NCBI RefSeq assembly: GCF_002802865.1
Contig: NZ_PGLQ01000001.1
Span: forward strand, 650,613 to 714,612
DNA length: 64,000 nucleotides
From: Bifidobacterium scaligerum
GTDB lineage: Bacteria > Actinomycetota > Actinomycetes > Actinomycetales > Bifidobacteriaceae
Reading direction: 5' to 3'
The notes beneath the pieces are model-generated. The model was not told where the DNA came from and did no database searches. It worked only from the letters and a program-made list of their open reading frames with translations. Positions within the stretch are counted from its first letter, which is position 1; each line of letters begins with the position of its first letter. The translations under genes and the position numbers were made by a program. This document shows, in pieces, positions 8,836-18,155 of this stretch.

Positions 8836-11799
8836 TTATTCAGCCGGCACGATGGAAACGATCTTCGGTGCCTTGACGATCACCTTGCGCGGCTCCTTGC
8901 CGCCAAGACGTTCGGCTACGGCTTCCAGAGCCATCTTCTCCAATTCGGCCGGGTCAATATCGACTGGTACTTCAAGCTTGGCACGGACCTTGCCCTTGAT
9001 CTGCACTACGGCGGTCACGGTATCGTGGCCCACGTAGCGCTCGTCGGCCACCGGCCAATCGGCTGCGGACAGGGATTCGTTATGGCCGAGCTTGGACCAC
9101 ATCTCCTCGCAGATATGCGGGGCGATCGGGGCGAGCATGAGGATCAACGGCTCTACAGCGGCACGCGGCACAGCCTTCAGCGAGGTCAGGTGGTTGTTGA
9201 GCACGATGAGCTTGGCGATGGCGGTATTCGGGCGCATGCCCTCCATTTCTTCGGTCACCTCGGCGATCGTGTTGTTGAGGAGCTTCAGGGTCTTCTCATC
9301 CGGAGCATCCTCGGTCACATGCGCCTCGCCAGTGGTCTCGTCGATCACGTTACGCCACAGACGCTGCAGGAAGCGCATGCCACCCACCACGTTGCGCGTG
9401 TTCCACGGACGGGACTCGTCCAGCGGGCCCATGCTCATTTCGTACAGACGGAACGTGTCAGCACCGTAGTTCTCGTACATATAGTCCGGGGTCACAATGT
9501 TCTTGAGGGATTTGCCCATCTTGCCGAATTCACGGTTGGCGTGTTCGCCGTTCCAGGTGAACGTCGGCTCGCCGGAGGCATCGGCCGGGCCTTCCACAAC
9601 CTCATCGGCCGGCACGTACTGGCCGCGATCGTCGGTGTACGCGTAGGCCTGAATCATGCCTTGGTTGAACAGCTTGTGGAACGGCTCGGCAGAGTCCACA
9701 TAGCCCAGATCGAAGAGGATCTTGTGCCAGAAGCGAGAGTAGAGCAGGTGCAGCACGGCATGCTCCACGCCGCCGATATACAGGTCCACACCACCTTCGT
9801 CACCGGAGTACTTGTTGTGGTTCGGACCCATCCAGTAGTCGAATTCATCCTTTTCGACCATGTGGGCCGTGTCGGTCGGATCGATGTAACGCATGTAGTA
9901 CCAGCAGGAACCGGCCCAGTTCGGCATGGTGTTGGTGTCACGGTAGTAGGTCTTCGGACCGTCGCCCAAGTCGAGCGTGACCTTGACCCAGTCCTCGTTG
10001 CGGCTCAGTGGAGCCTCCGGGTTGGATTCGGCGTCCATCGGGTCGAAAGTACGCGGCTCGTAGTCCGGCACATCCGGCAGGTTGATCGGTAGCGCGGAGT
10101 CCGGCAGCAGGTGCGGGGTGCCGTCCTCACCGTAGACGATCGGGAAAGGTTCGCCCCAGTAACGCTGACGGGAGAACAGCCAGTCACGCAGACGGTAGGA
10201 CACGGTGCCCTTGCCGACACCTGCGGATTCAAGCCACGCGTTCACCTTGGCAATGGCATCGTCCACCCGCAGACCGTTGAGGTTCAGAACATCACCTTTG
10301 GCCTTGGTGGCATCCACAGCGGAATTGATCACGATGCCGTCATGAGAGACGAACGGTGCCTTGCCCTCATAGTTGTCCAGCGAATCGCCGGATTCCGGCA
10401 ACGGCTGGACGGTGTAGATGACCGGCAGACCGAACTTGACAGCGAAATCGTAATCACGCTGATCGCCGCCCGGCACGGCCATGATGGCGCCGGTGCCGTA
10501 ATCCATGAGCACATAGTCGGCGGTGAACAGCGGCAGCTTCACACCAGTGATCGGGTTGATGGCATACAGGCCGGTGAACAAGCCGGTCTTCTCACCGGCT
10601 TCATCCACACGATCCTTCGCGGTCTTGGATTCAGCGGCGATACGGTAAGCCTTCATGCCTTCGGCCGGAGTGGCGTAGCCGCCCTTCCAGTCTTCCGGCA
10701 CGTCAGCCGGCCATTCCGCAGGTACGTACTGGAGCAAATCATGTTCCGGGGAGACCACAGCGAACGTGGTGCCAAACAGGGTGTCGGGACGGGTGGTGTA
10801 GATTTCCATGTCCTTGACGCCGTCGGTGGTGGGCACCTCGAAGTGCACGGATGCGCCATGGGACTCACCAATCCAGTTGCGTTGCATGATCTTGACCTTT
10901 TCGGGCCAGTTGATGCCGTTCAGATCCTCGATGAGGCGGTGGCCGTACTTAGTGATGCGCATCGACCACTGACGAAGTTCACGCTGGAAGACCGGGAAGT
11001 TACCACGCTCGGACTTGCCTTCGGCGGTGACCTCTTCGTTGGCCAACACGGTGCCCAGGCCCGGGCACCAGTTGACCGGGGACTTGGAGATGTAGGCCAG
11101 ACGGAAGTCGTTCAGGATGTCCTGCTGCTCGGCTTCGGTCAAATCACCCCAAGCCTTGCCATCGTGTTCGTGGCCGGGAATGGCTTTCTCGCCGGATTCG
11201 AATTTGGCGACGAGCTCGCTGATCGGGCGTGCGGAGCCCTTGGTACCGGACGGGTTGATGGCCTCATCGTCATACCAAGATTCGTAGATACGCGAGAAGA
11301 TCCACTGAGTCCAACGCACGTAGCCAGGGTCGATGGTGGCGAAGGTACGGCGGTTGTCAAAGCTCAGGCCCATGCGGTGCAGCTGACGGGACATGTTGGC
11401 GATATTCGCCTCGGTGGTCACGCGCGGATGCTGGCCGGTCTGCACGGCGTATTGCTCCGCAGGCAGGCCGAAAGCGTCATAGCCCATGGCGTGCAGCACG
11501 TTTTCACCCTTCATACGGTGATAGCGGCTCACCACATCGGAAGCCAGGTAGCCGAGCGGATGGCCGACGTGCAGGCCTTTGCCGGACGGGTAGGGGAACA
11601 TATCCATGGCGAAATAGGCGGTACGACCTTCGGCGTTGCGACCGTTACCGTCTTTCAGATCACCATTGACGTTGGCCGCCCAGAAGGTGCCATGCTCGTC
11701 CCAGTACTGCTGCCATTTGTTTTCGATATCCTGCGCCAGTGCGGCGTTGTAGCGGAAGCTGGGCTCTTCGGTTTGCGTGCTCTTCTCGTTGTCACTCAT
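8836..11799 (-). CDS. leuS: Leucyl-tRNA synthetase
   Basis: Class Ia synthetase that charges tRNA-Leu. The 987-residue protein has the HIGH-type motif within PYPSGKGLHVGHPLGY near residue 80, a large CP1 editing domain with TTRPDTLFGTTFAVVSPEH, and the KMSKS-type signature as FGKMGKSLKN near residue 700. The C-terminal anticodon-binding region ends in the KIVSIV segment. The ATG at 11799 gives the expected MSDNEK start; an in-frame extension of 15 codons upstream encodes an unlike hydrophobic stretch and is rejected. No strong ribosome-binding site is visible. Confidence 0.98.
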   Translation of the reverse strand: MSDNEKSTQTEEPSFRYNAALAQDIENKWQQYWDEHGTFWAANVNGDLKDGNGRNAEGRTAYFAMDMFPYPSGKGLHVGHPLGYLASDVVSRYHRMKGENVLHAMGYDAFGLPAEQYAVQTGQHPRVTTEANIANMSRQLHRMGLSFDNRRTFATIDPGYVRWTQWIFSRIYESWYDDEAINPSGTKGSARPISELVAKFESGEKAIPGHEHDGKAWGDLTEAEQQDILNDFRLAYISKSPVNWCPGLGTVLANEEVTAEGKSERGNFPVFQRELRQWSMRITKYGHRLIEDLNGINWPEKVKIMQRNWIGESHGASVHFEVPTTDGVKDMEIYTTRPDTLFGTTFAVVSPEHDLLQYVPAEWPADVPEDWKGGYATPAEGMKAYRIAAESKTAKDRVDEAGEKTGLFTGLYAINPITGVKLPLFTADYVLMDYGTGAIMAVPGGDQRDYDFAVKFGLPVIYTVQPLPESGDSLDNYEGKAPFVSHDGIVINSAVDATKAKGDVLNLNGLRVDDAIAKVNAWLESAGVGKGTVSYRLRDWLFSRQRYWGEPFPIVYGEDGTPHLLPDSALPINLPDVPDYEPRTFDPMDAESNPEAPLSRNEDWVKVTLDLGDGPKTYYRDTNTMPNWAGSCWYYMRYIDPTDTAHMVEKDEFDYWMGPNHNKYSGDEGGVDLYIGGVEHAVLHLLYSRFWHKILFDLGYVDSAEPFHKLFNQGMIQAYAYTDDRGQYVPADEVVEGPADASGEPTFTWNGEHANREFGKMGKSLKNIVTPDYMYENYGADTFRLYEMSMGPLDESRPWNTRNVVGGMRFLQRLWRNVIDETTGEAHVTEDAPDEKTLKLLNNTIAEVTEEMEGMRPNTAIAKLIVLNNHLTSLKAVPRAAVEPLILMLAPIAPHICEEMWSKLGHNESLSAADWPVADERYVGHDTVTAVVQIKGKVRAKLEVPVDIDPAELEKMALEAVAERLGGKEPRKVIVKAPKIVSIVPAE

Positions 11800-11840
11800 A
11801 AACAAGCAAAGTAGCCGCGCAACTGGACACGCTATTGCCG

Positions 11841-12758
11841 TCACTCGGTGGTCGAGTCAGCATCCGAGACGATGGCCTGAGGATTGTCGCCTGTCGTTGT
11901 TTCAAGTCCGGTGTTGTGACGGAGCTCATCCTGTGCCGCCGTCAGACCACCATCGTGAACCATGTTCTGCAACGCTTCGGCTATTTCCTCGGCAAGTTGC
12001 GAATCGCCTTTCCCTACCGCGATGCCGTATCGCACAGCACCCCGATCTTCGAGCACCGTCATATACTGCGGCCCGTTAGCCGATCTCAGGCCGGACAGCA
12101 CAGCAGAATCGGCAACGATGGCATCCGCCGAGCCCACCTGCAATGCCGTGACGCATTGCGCGTAGCTGCTTCGGGGCTGCACAGTCGCTTCGGGATGGTT
12201 GGCATGAAACAACGCAACGGTTTCATCGCCCTTTACTGCGCATATAATGCGATCAGAGAGGTCGCGGCCAACAGCTGATAAGTCACCGCTCACATCATCA
12301 TCGCCCCCGATGAACTTGTCACGGTCATCGACGCGGACCAGCAATCCCACCCCTGTCTGCAGGTATGGTCCCGCGAAGTCGACTTGGCTCATAGACTCAT
12401 CGGTTACCGGCCAAGATGCCACGACCATGTCCACCTGGCCATCATCCAGCATGGCGAATCGGGTTTCCGGACGTACCTGCTTGAAGATGATCTGCTTGTT
12501 CGCATACCCGAGTTTGGCAGCCACATATTTGGCGACCGTCACATCGAAACCTTCGTATTCGCCATCGTGCCATGCGCCGATTGCCGGTTCATCGGCCGCC
12601 ACGCCAATGGCGATGGTGGGGCCCTCTGGCGCGCCGGACACCGTACTGACCTGCACATGGCCGCAGCCGACGAGCGCCGGAGCATAGACCAGTATCGCCG
12701 TCACCGCAGCGGCTAGACGGATACGCAGGCGGCTTGCACGACGAAAACACTTAGGCAT
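11841..12758 (-). CDS. Extracellular solute-binding lipoprotein, polar amino acid (family 3) type
   Basis: ABC-importer binding protein of the SBP_bac_3 type (glutamate/glutamine/cystine group). A positively charged N-terminus and hydrophobic segment end in the lipobox LVGC with Cys32 as the likely lipidation site. Family landmarks follow: WHDGEYEGFDVTVAKYVAAKLG, QVDMVVASWPVTDESMSQVDFAGPYL and YGIAVGKGDSQLAEEI. No permease or ATPase genes lie next to it, so it must use a transporter encoded elsewhere. It sits 9 bp after corA and 41 bp before the leuS start. Confidence 0.88.
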   Translation of the reverse strand: MPKCFRRASRLRIRLAAAVTAILVYAPALVGCGHVQVSTVSGAPEGPTIAIGVAADEPAIGAWHDGEYEGFDVTVAKYVAAKLGYANKQIIFKQVRPETRFAMLDDGQVDMVVASWPVTDESMSQVDFAGPYLQTGVGLLVRVDDRDKFIGGDDDVSGDLSAVGRDLSDRIICAVKGDETVALFHANHPEATVQPRSSYAQCVTALQVGSADAIVADSAVLSGLRSANGPQYMTVLEDRGAVRYGIAVGKGDSQLAEEIAEALQNMVHDGGLTAAQDELRHNTGLETTTGDNPQAIVSDADSTTE

Positions 12759-12767
12759 CGGCGTGCA

Positions 12768-13718
12768 TCACTTGAACATACGCGAACGGGTGAGGAACCA
12801 TGTCACAGCCACCGAAAGCGCTATGGAAATAAGGATGATCGCCAAGAATCCCCATGATTTATCGCTCAGAGGCATACCGAGCATGCCTTCCTGGAAATTC
12901 ATGCCGTACATGGAGAAGATCAGTGTGGGAATCGAAAGCGTGATGGAGATGATGGTGAAGATGCGCATCACGTTGTTCAGGTTGTTGGACACGATCGAAG
13001 CGAACGCATCGGTCATGTTCGCAAGAACGCCGCTGTAGATGTTGGCCATCTCAATAGCCTGCTTGTTTTCGGTGATGACGTCATCGAGCAGGTCTTCATC
13101 GTCTGGGTATTTCTTGATGCGCTGCAGCGTGGTGAGTTTTTCCATCACGATTTCGTTTGATTTCAGTGATGTGGTGAAATACACCAATGTTTTGGACAGT
13201 TCCATGAGCATTACGATCTCACGATTCTGCATCGAGTGGCGCAGCTTCAATTCGAGCTTGTCGCTCTCCCGATCGATGATGCGCAGGTAACGCAAGTACA
13301 TGGTGGCGTTGCGATAGAGGACCTGCAGGATGAATCGTGAGCGCATATACGTGTTGAATCCACGAATCGTACCTTCCATGAAGGGGTGGAGCACGGGCGT
13401 GTCTTGCATGCAGACGGTGATGATGAGGTTTTCAGTCAGGATGATCGACAACGGGATGGTCTCGTACCAGTCGCGCCCACCGCGCTCCTCCACGGTGGGG
13501 ATATCCACGATGATCATCGTATAATCATCCTCGACGTCCACACGTGAACGTTCCTCGTCATCCAACGGGGCACGCAGATCTGCCAGGTCGATGCCGGTCT
13601 GGGAGGCGACGGTGGCGAGCTCCACATCGGTGGGTTCGCTGAGACATAGCCATGCGCCGTTTTCCGGTTTTTCGATCTGCTCCACTTGGCCGTTGATCGA
13701 GCTGAAGATTCTCAGCAT
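12768..13718 (-). CDS. CorA-family divalent metal ion transporter
   Basis: Pentameric inner-membrane Mg2+/Co2+ channel family. A cytoplasmic N-terminal domain and long stalk helix lead to two C-terminal membrane segments; the first ends in the diagnostic YGMNF motif (GMN), the second is WGFLAIILISIALSVAVTWFL followed by a basic tail. About 316 residues, the normal CorA size. The ATG at 13718 has AAAGGCGGG upstream and is preferred over a start 41 codons earlier. The Mg2+ specificity is inferred from the family. Confidence 0.93.
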   Translation of the reverse strand: MLRIFSSINGQVEQIEKPENGAWLCLSEPTDVELATVASQTGIDLADLRAPLDDEERSRVDVEDDYTMIIVDIPTVEERGGRDWYETIPLSIILTENLIITVCMQDTPVLHPFMEGTIRGFNTYMRSRFILQVLYRNATMYLRYLRIIDRESDKLELKLRHSMQNREIVMLMELSKTLVYFTTSLKSNEIVMEKLTTLQRIKKYPDDEDLLDDVITENKQAIEMANIYSGVLANMTDAFASIVSNNLNNVMRIFTIISITLSIPTLIFSMYGMNFQEGMLGMPLSDKSWGFLAIILISIALSVAVTWFLTRSRMFK

Positions 13719-13921
13719 GATGTTTTCACCCGCCTTTCGCGCTTTCCAGTGTTCTATCGCTGTACGGTCTAAAACCGAAATTAGTCTAGACCCACCGGGC
13801 GAACTTATGGCGAAACCGACATCTTCAAACGGCTCGCCCACGTAGTTTTACGGGAATTGCACGGGCGTTCTCACCATGATTTCAAGACCATTTCAAAGCC
13901 CATGAAATCCATGGCCACAGA

Positions 13922-14767
13922 TCACCAGACGATAGGTTGCCAATCCGGTATTGACGGACCACGAAGCTCGGCGGGACCGTTCTCCCAGTCTGCATTGTTC
14001 GCGATGGGAGGCGCCGTGTTGTATTCCTGCAGTTCGAACAGGGGCTCGTCGACGTCACGGCCATTGACGGTGTGACGCACTTTGAGCCGGCACCAGCAGG
14101 CGTTGCGCATGCCTCCGAGTGCGTTCATGCCATCTGGGTTCAAGTCAAGCAGTCTCGTAATAGTGGCGGTAATCCATGAACCATGACCGACCAACATCAT
14201 CGTTGTGGGCGTCGTGCCCGCATAGCGAGGATCCTCAATCAACTCCCGGACCGCTTTGGCACCACGTTGCCCCACATGGGCCCGACTTTCCACACCGTAA
14301 CGGGTCTCTCCCCCGGTGTGCTGCTTCCATGAAGCGTAGGCCGCCGCGTCTATGGACTTGATTTCTTCCCGGGTCAATCCTTCCCATTGGCCGAAACTCC
14401 GTTCACGCAACCGTTCGTCCAGAATGACGTCAAGGCCAAGCAGATCAGCGAATGCATGCGCTGTCTGCTGCGCACGGAAGAGATCGGAGGAAATGACCAC
14501 CATGCGACGTGCGGCCGCCGGAGCTTCACGGTATTGGCCAAGATCAGTGCGTTCGGCCGCGCTCGCCGGTGGCTGCGCGATCAGTTCGGGATGCGCGGCG
14601 CATGCACTGACTTTCGCCCAATAGAACTGACTGGCGAGCGCATATCCGCTTTGGTCGGCCTGCCATTGGCCGACGATGTCCAGCGGCACGTCGATCTGGC
14701 CTTGCAGCCGGTGCGCGAGATTGTATGCCGTGCGCCCGTGACGCAACATCACCACTTCATCGATCAT
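13922..14767 (-). CDS. Histidine phosphatase family protein (phosphoglycerate mutase-like)
   Basis: Branch-1 histidine phosphatase. The catalytic LRHGRTAYN motif is at residues 8-16, a second arginine and acid lie in DERLRERSFGQWEGLTREE, and the late catalytic histidine is in MMLVGHGSWITATI. 281 residues, somewhat longer than typical because of an insert (residues about 40-80, containing a Pro/Ala-rich stretch). AAGGAG precedes the ATG. The substrate is not determined by sequence; candidates include phosphosugars and phosphonucleotides. It is divergent from the methyltransferase gene at 15000 across a region with two large palindromes. Confidence 0.88.
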   Translation of the reverse strand: MIDEVVMLRHGRTAYNLAHRLQGQIDVPLDIVGQWQADQSGYALASQFYWAKVSACAAHPELIAQPPASAAERTDLGQYREAPAAARRMVVISSDLFRAQQTAHAFADLLGLDVILDERLRERSFGQWEGLTREEIKSIDAAAYASWKQHTGGETRYGVESRAHVGQRGAKAVRELIEDPRYAGTTPTTMMLVGHGSWITATITRLLDLNPDGMNALGGMRNACWCRLKVRHTVNGRDVDEPLFELQEYNTAPPIANNADWENGPAELRGPSIPDWQPIVW

Positions 14768-14821
14768 GTGGTCTCCTTACCCGTTATTCTTTCATCTCAT
14801 CACAACCCTTGGAGACCAAAT

Positions 14822-14934
14822 CGTTTGTATGTGCGCGCGATTGACCACCACCCCGCGAACATACAAACGGTTTTCCCGGTTCGAACCTTTGTATGTGCGC
14901 GCGCCCTTCGTTCGTCACGCGAACATACAAACGG
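14822..14934. repeat. Two tandem palindromes 64 bp apart in a divergent intergenic region
   Basis: Copy 1 pairs CGTTTGTATGT (14822-14832) with ACATACAAACG (14859-14869), then, past one mismatch, CGCG with CGCG. Copy 2 pairs TTTGTATGT (14888-14896) with ACATACAAA (14923-14931) with the same mismatch and the same inner CGCG pair. Both arms are displaced by exactly 64 bp between copies while the loops differ. They lie between the divergent starts at 14767 and 15000, so operator sites or 5'-leader hairpins are likelier than terminators. Confidence 0.8.
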
Positions 14935-14999
14935 TTCCCTCGGCGATCCGGCTGCCGTTCAACGTCGGCGTTGCCGCGTGACGGTCCTGCTCCTCTACA

Positions 15000-16331
15000 A
15001 TGGCGTACGTGGAGATTAACGAACAGACGTGGACGTTTATTGCCGAGCATCGCCATGACGATGTGCGTGAGCTGGCATTGCATGCCAAGCCTGATGCTGC
15101 CGTTGATGTGCCATTTGCTTTGGAGCAGATTTCCGGATGGCAGCGGGCTTGTGTAAAGCTTCCTAACTGGGCCGCGCGTGATAGGTTGATCTACCCGCCC
15201 CAGGTGCCGATGGAGCAGTGCTCCTCCCAGTTCACGGCACGCTACAAAGCACAATTGGCAAGCCGACTGATGGAAGAGATCAGACATGCGCCCATCGGCA
15301 TGGATGCGCCCGGGACGCCCATTGAGGCCCAAATCACCGGTGCCGAGACAAATCCCGATTGGTCAAATAGTTTTGGCGATCTATCGCCCACCACTCTCGT
15401 CGATCTAACCGGCGGTTTCGGTGTGGATTGCTCCTATATGGCACCTGTGTTTGATAACGCCGTTTATGTGGAACGCCAGTCGAACCTATGCGAAATCGCA
15501 CGGCATAATCTCCCGTTGCTCGGTCTCGGTTCGACGCGGATCGTCAACAAAGATTCCATCGAAGTGTTGAATCGCATCGATTCCGCTTCGATGTTTTTCC
15601 TTGATCCGGCCCGCCGCGATAGTCATGGTTCGCGTACGTATGCGATAGCCGACTGCACTCCGGATGTATTGGCATTGAAAAGTCAGCTTCTCGCCAAAGC
15701 GCCTTTGGTTATGGTCAAACTCTCCCCTATGTTGGATTGGCATAAGACCGTGGCCGATTTTGCCGGTTCGGTGCATGAGGTGCACATCGTATCCGTCGGC
15801 AACGAATGCAAGGATCTGCTACTGGTGCTGAAACGTGGCATTTGCAATAAGCCTCGCGTCGTATGCGTCAATGACGATCAAGCATTGGAGTATCGTGCAA
15901 TGAACGACGAAACCATTGACGTCGGTAGCCGAGGACAGCATGAACAAGAAACCATCGCCGATGTTCCGAAAGCCAGCTATCTTTATGAGCCTAACGCCTC
16001 GATCATGAAAGCAGGATGCTTCGATGTTATCGAACAGCGTTTTCCGGTTTCCATGATTGCGCCAAACAGTCATCTGTTCGTTGGCAGACAACGTGTTGAT
16101 GATTTCCCCGGCCGATCGTTCGCTATCACCGCAGTGGGAAGTTTGAATAAAAAAGAGTTGAAACATACGATTTCAGGGCTTACTCATGCCAATATCGCCG
16201 TGCGCAACTTCCCGATGTCCGTTGCCGCGTTACGAAAAAAGCTGAAACTCAAAGATGGCGGCGACGCCTATCTGTTCGCCACCACCGATGCGTATGGACA
16301 CCATATCATCATCGCCACGAGAAAGGCCTGA
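15000..16331 (+). CDS. Class I SAM-dependent methyltransferase (THUMP-like C-terminal domain)
   Basis: 443-residue protein with a Rossmann methyltransferase core. Motif I is VDLTGGFGVDCSYMAP near residues 130-145, followed by the acidic strand-2 end YVERQ and a motif-IV-like FFLDPARRD. The C-terminal portion (SYLYEPNASIMKAGCFDVIE to the end) resembles the THUMP-like domain found in related actinobacterial proteins, suggesting an RNA substrate. No Shine-Dalgarno sequence is visible before the ATG, so translation may be leaderless. Monocistronic, ended by the terminator at 16345. Confidence 0.85.
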   Translation: MAYVEINEQTWTFIAEHRHDDVRELALHAKPDAAVDVPFALEQISGWQRACVKLPNWAARDRLIYPPQVPMEQCSSQFTARYKAQLASRLMEEIRHAPIGMDAPGTPIEAQITGAETNPDWSNSFGDLSPTTLVDLTGGFGVDCSYMAPVFDNAVYVERQSNLCEIARHNLPLLGLGSTRIVNKDSIEVLNRIDSASMFFLDPARRDSHGSRTYAIADCTPDVLALKSQLLAKAPLVMVKLSPMLDWHKTVADFAGSVHEVHIVSVGNECKDLLLVLKRGICNKPRVVCVNDDQALEYRAMNDETIDVGSRGQHEQETIADVPKASYLYEPNASIMKAGCFDVIEQRFPVSMIAPNSHLFVGRQRVDDFPGRSFAITAVGSLNKKELKHTISGLTHANIAVRNFPMSVAALRKKLKLKDGGDAYLFATTDAYGHHIIIATRKA

Positions 16332-16344
16332 AACCACATAAAAA

Positions 16345-16376
16345 AAGCCGCTCCGCCAAGTGCGGCGAAGCGGCTT
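16345..16376. terminator. Bidirectional intrinsic terminator
   Basis: AAGCCGCT pairs with AGCGGCTT, extended after one mismatch by CGCC with GGCG. An A-run lies on the left side, giving a U-run for minus-strand transcripts. It separates the convergent genes ending at 16331 and 16412. Confidence 0.75.
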
Positions 16377-16411
16377 CACAGATTACAGCTGCATGTAGAG
16401 CTGCGAAACAA

Positions 16412-16816
16412 TCAATCCTTGACGATGGTCTTACCGGCGTTCGGGCCAGAGGCCAGATTCTGAATCTCGGTGACTTCGAGTACTGGAATCACGGCCGGCT
16501 TCTTGGTGCCCTTCTCCTCAGCTACCTTGACCTGCGCCTCGTAGATGTCGTCATCGGTGTGCAAGGTCACAGTGCCACGGAAGCGGTAGCCCTGCTTCTT
16601 CTCCAGATTGGCGAAGGCAACGACCAGCGGGGACCCGTTCTTCAGGTTCTCGTAAGTCTGGCCTGCGGTACGCTCGTGGTAGGCGATGTGGGTGTCGTCC
16701 AGTACGAACAGGGACATCTTCGGACCGAGATCCAACTCGCCGTCCTGGGAAATGGTGGAGACAAAGCCGAGGTTGTTGGCCACGAATTCCTTGATTTCAG
16801 GGGTAATGACTGCCAT
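16412..16816 (-). CDS. Pyridoxamine 5'-phosphate oxidase-fold protein
   Basis: 134-residue split-barrel flavin-binding family protein. The N-terminus (ITPEIKEFVANNLGFVSTIS) and the strand sequence FANLEKKQGYRFRGTVTLHTDD are characteristic of small PPOX-like proteins that bind FMN, F420 or heme. It is too short and lacks the C-terminal substrate residues of true PdxH, so a B6 role is not indicated. AAAGGA lies eight bases before the ATG. Monocistronic. Confidence 0.85.
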   Translation of the reverse strand: MAVITPEIKEFVANNLGFVSTISQDGELDLGPKMSLFVLDDTHIAYHERTAGQTYENLKNGSPLVVAFANLEKKQGYRFRGTVTLHTDDDIYEAQVKVAEEKGTKKPAVIPVLEVTEIQNLASGPNAGKTIVKD

Positions 16817-17090
16817 GGCAAGTCCTTTCTTGACAAATTGATACCTATATAAGATTAGCGAATATGCGCTCCATCCGCCCGCATGTTCGCTGTGAGTAAC
16901 CTCACCTTATGCTCTTGTCTCCGTTGCTTTGGCCGGCATTATCCGGCATATATCTCATGCATCACCCTTTCACAGCAAAAAACACCACTTCCGCCGATGA
17001 CAGACACTCGCCACCTCCTTGTCTTCAATTTTGGCCGGCCGTACCCGTAATCTATGTGCGGAACGACAAGGAGCAAGGCCGGGGTGCATT

Positions 17091-18026
17091 ATGGGTATGG
17101 TCGAACGTTTCAGTAAGCTGCGCAGCCGCTGGTCCCGTTCATTCCCCCCGAATCTGGCACGTCTTATGCTGCTCGCATGTGCTGCATTGTGGGGAGGGAG
17201 CTATCTTCTAGCAAAATTTGCCATGGAGGCGATTGCGCCCCAATGGCTGATGACCCTGCGCATGACCGGTGCCTGCCTATGCATGCTGGCATTGTTTCAT
17301 AAGCACATCGTGCCGTATCTGACGCCGAAAATCATTATTCCGGCATTGGTGGTGGGACTCACCTACTGGGGCACGATGGTTACGCAAACCATCGGCCTGC
17401 AGACTATCGAACCGGGACGCAGCGCGTTCCTGACTGCCGCCTACTGTGTATTGACGCCGTTCGCCACGTGGATCGTCTCGAAAACACGACCTAAGATCAT
17501 CAATCTGGTGGCGGGCGTGATCTGTTTGATCGGCGTGGGTTTCGTGTCGCTCAAACCCGGCGGGTCCTTGTCGTTGAGCATAGGCGACTGGCTGACCATC
17601 GCCACCGCAATCATCTTCTCATTCAATCTGACGTGCCTTGGCGTATATACCAAACGTTTTGATCCGATAGCCGTAACGTTTGTGCAGTTTGCCGTTGCGG
17701 GCGTGCTGTTTCTGGTCGGCGCGGTGTTCACCGAGCCGGCACCGAATGCCGGCTGGCTGGCCCCCTCGGTGATCGCCAGCGTACTGTACCTGTTCCTCGG
17801 CGCCACGATGAGTGCGCAGATCATGCAGAATATCGGCTTGGCCCATGTACCGGCCTCACAAGCCTCGATCATCATGTGCACGGAAAGTCTGTTTGCCGTG
17901 TCCTTCTCCGCCTTGTTCTGGGGCGAACGCATCATATGGAGTTCGTTGGTGGGCTTCGCACTGATTTTCGCAGCTGTGCTCATGTCGGTGATCAGACCGT
18001 CCAAGCATTCGTTGCATCGTAACTGA
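17091..18026 (+). CDS. EamA/DMT-family transporter
   Basis: Ten-helix drug/metabolite transporter with two EamA repeats. The first begins at MLLACAALWGGSYLLAKFAM, including the family WGGSYLLAK motif and GRSAFLTAAYCVLTPF; the second starts near ITVAFVQFAV and ends in IIWSSLVGFALIFAAVLMSVI. About 311 residues. The ATG at 17091 (or the one two codons on) has GGAG some 20 bases upstream and gives a short basic N-terminus; the longer frame adds an unlike Arg-rich leader. The substrate is unknown. Confidence 0.88.
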   Translation: MGMVERFSKLRSRWSRSFPPNLARLMLLACAALWGGSYLLAKFAMEAIAPQWLMTLRMTGACLCMLALFHKHIVPYLTPKIIIPALVVGLTYWGTMVTQTIGLQTIEPGRSAFLTAAYCVLTPFATWIVSKTRPKIINLVAGVICLIGVGFVSLKPGGSLSLSIGDWLTIATAIIFSFNLTCLGVYTKRFDPIAVTFVQFAVAGVLFLVGAVFTEPAPNAGWLAPSVIASVLYLFLGATMSAQIMQNIGLAHVPASQASIIMCTESLFAVSFSALFWGERIIWSSLVGFALIFAAVLMSVIRPSKHSLHRN

Positions 18027-18155
18027 GCGACGGTTGCCGAGTGACCAGGCAACCGACCGTTACTGCCCGGTTGTGAAGATTTTGAAGGTCTCGTGTAAGC
18101 ATTCCGTTATATTCATCGAGCCTTCAGGAACCTTGGAGCCCAACCGTATAGGTTC

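Noticed and set aside
10111..11814. 567-codon plus-strand open frame
   Set aside because: Lies wholly antisense to leuS and encodes no recognisable domain; the same holds for 8731-10092.
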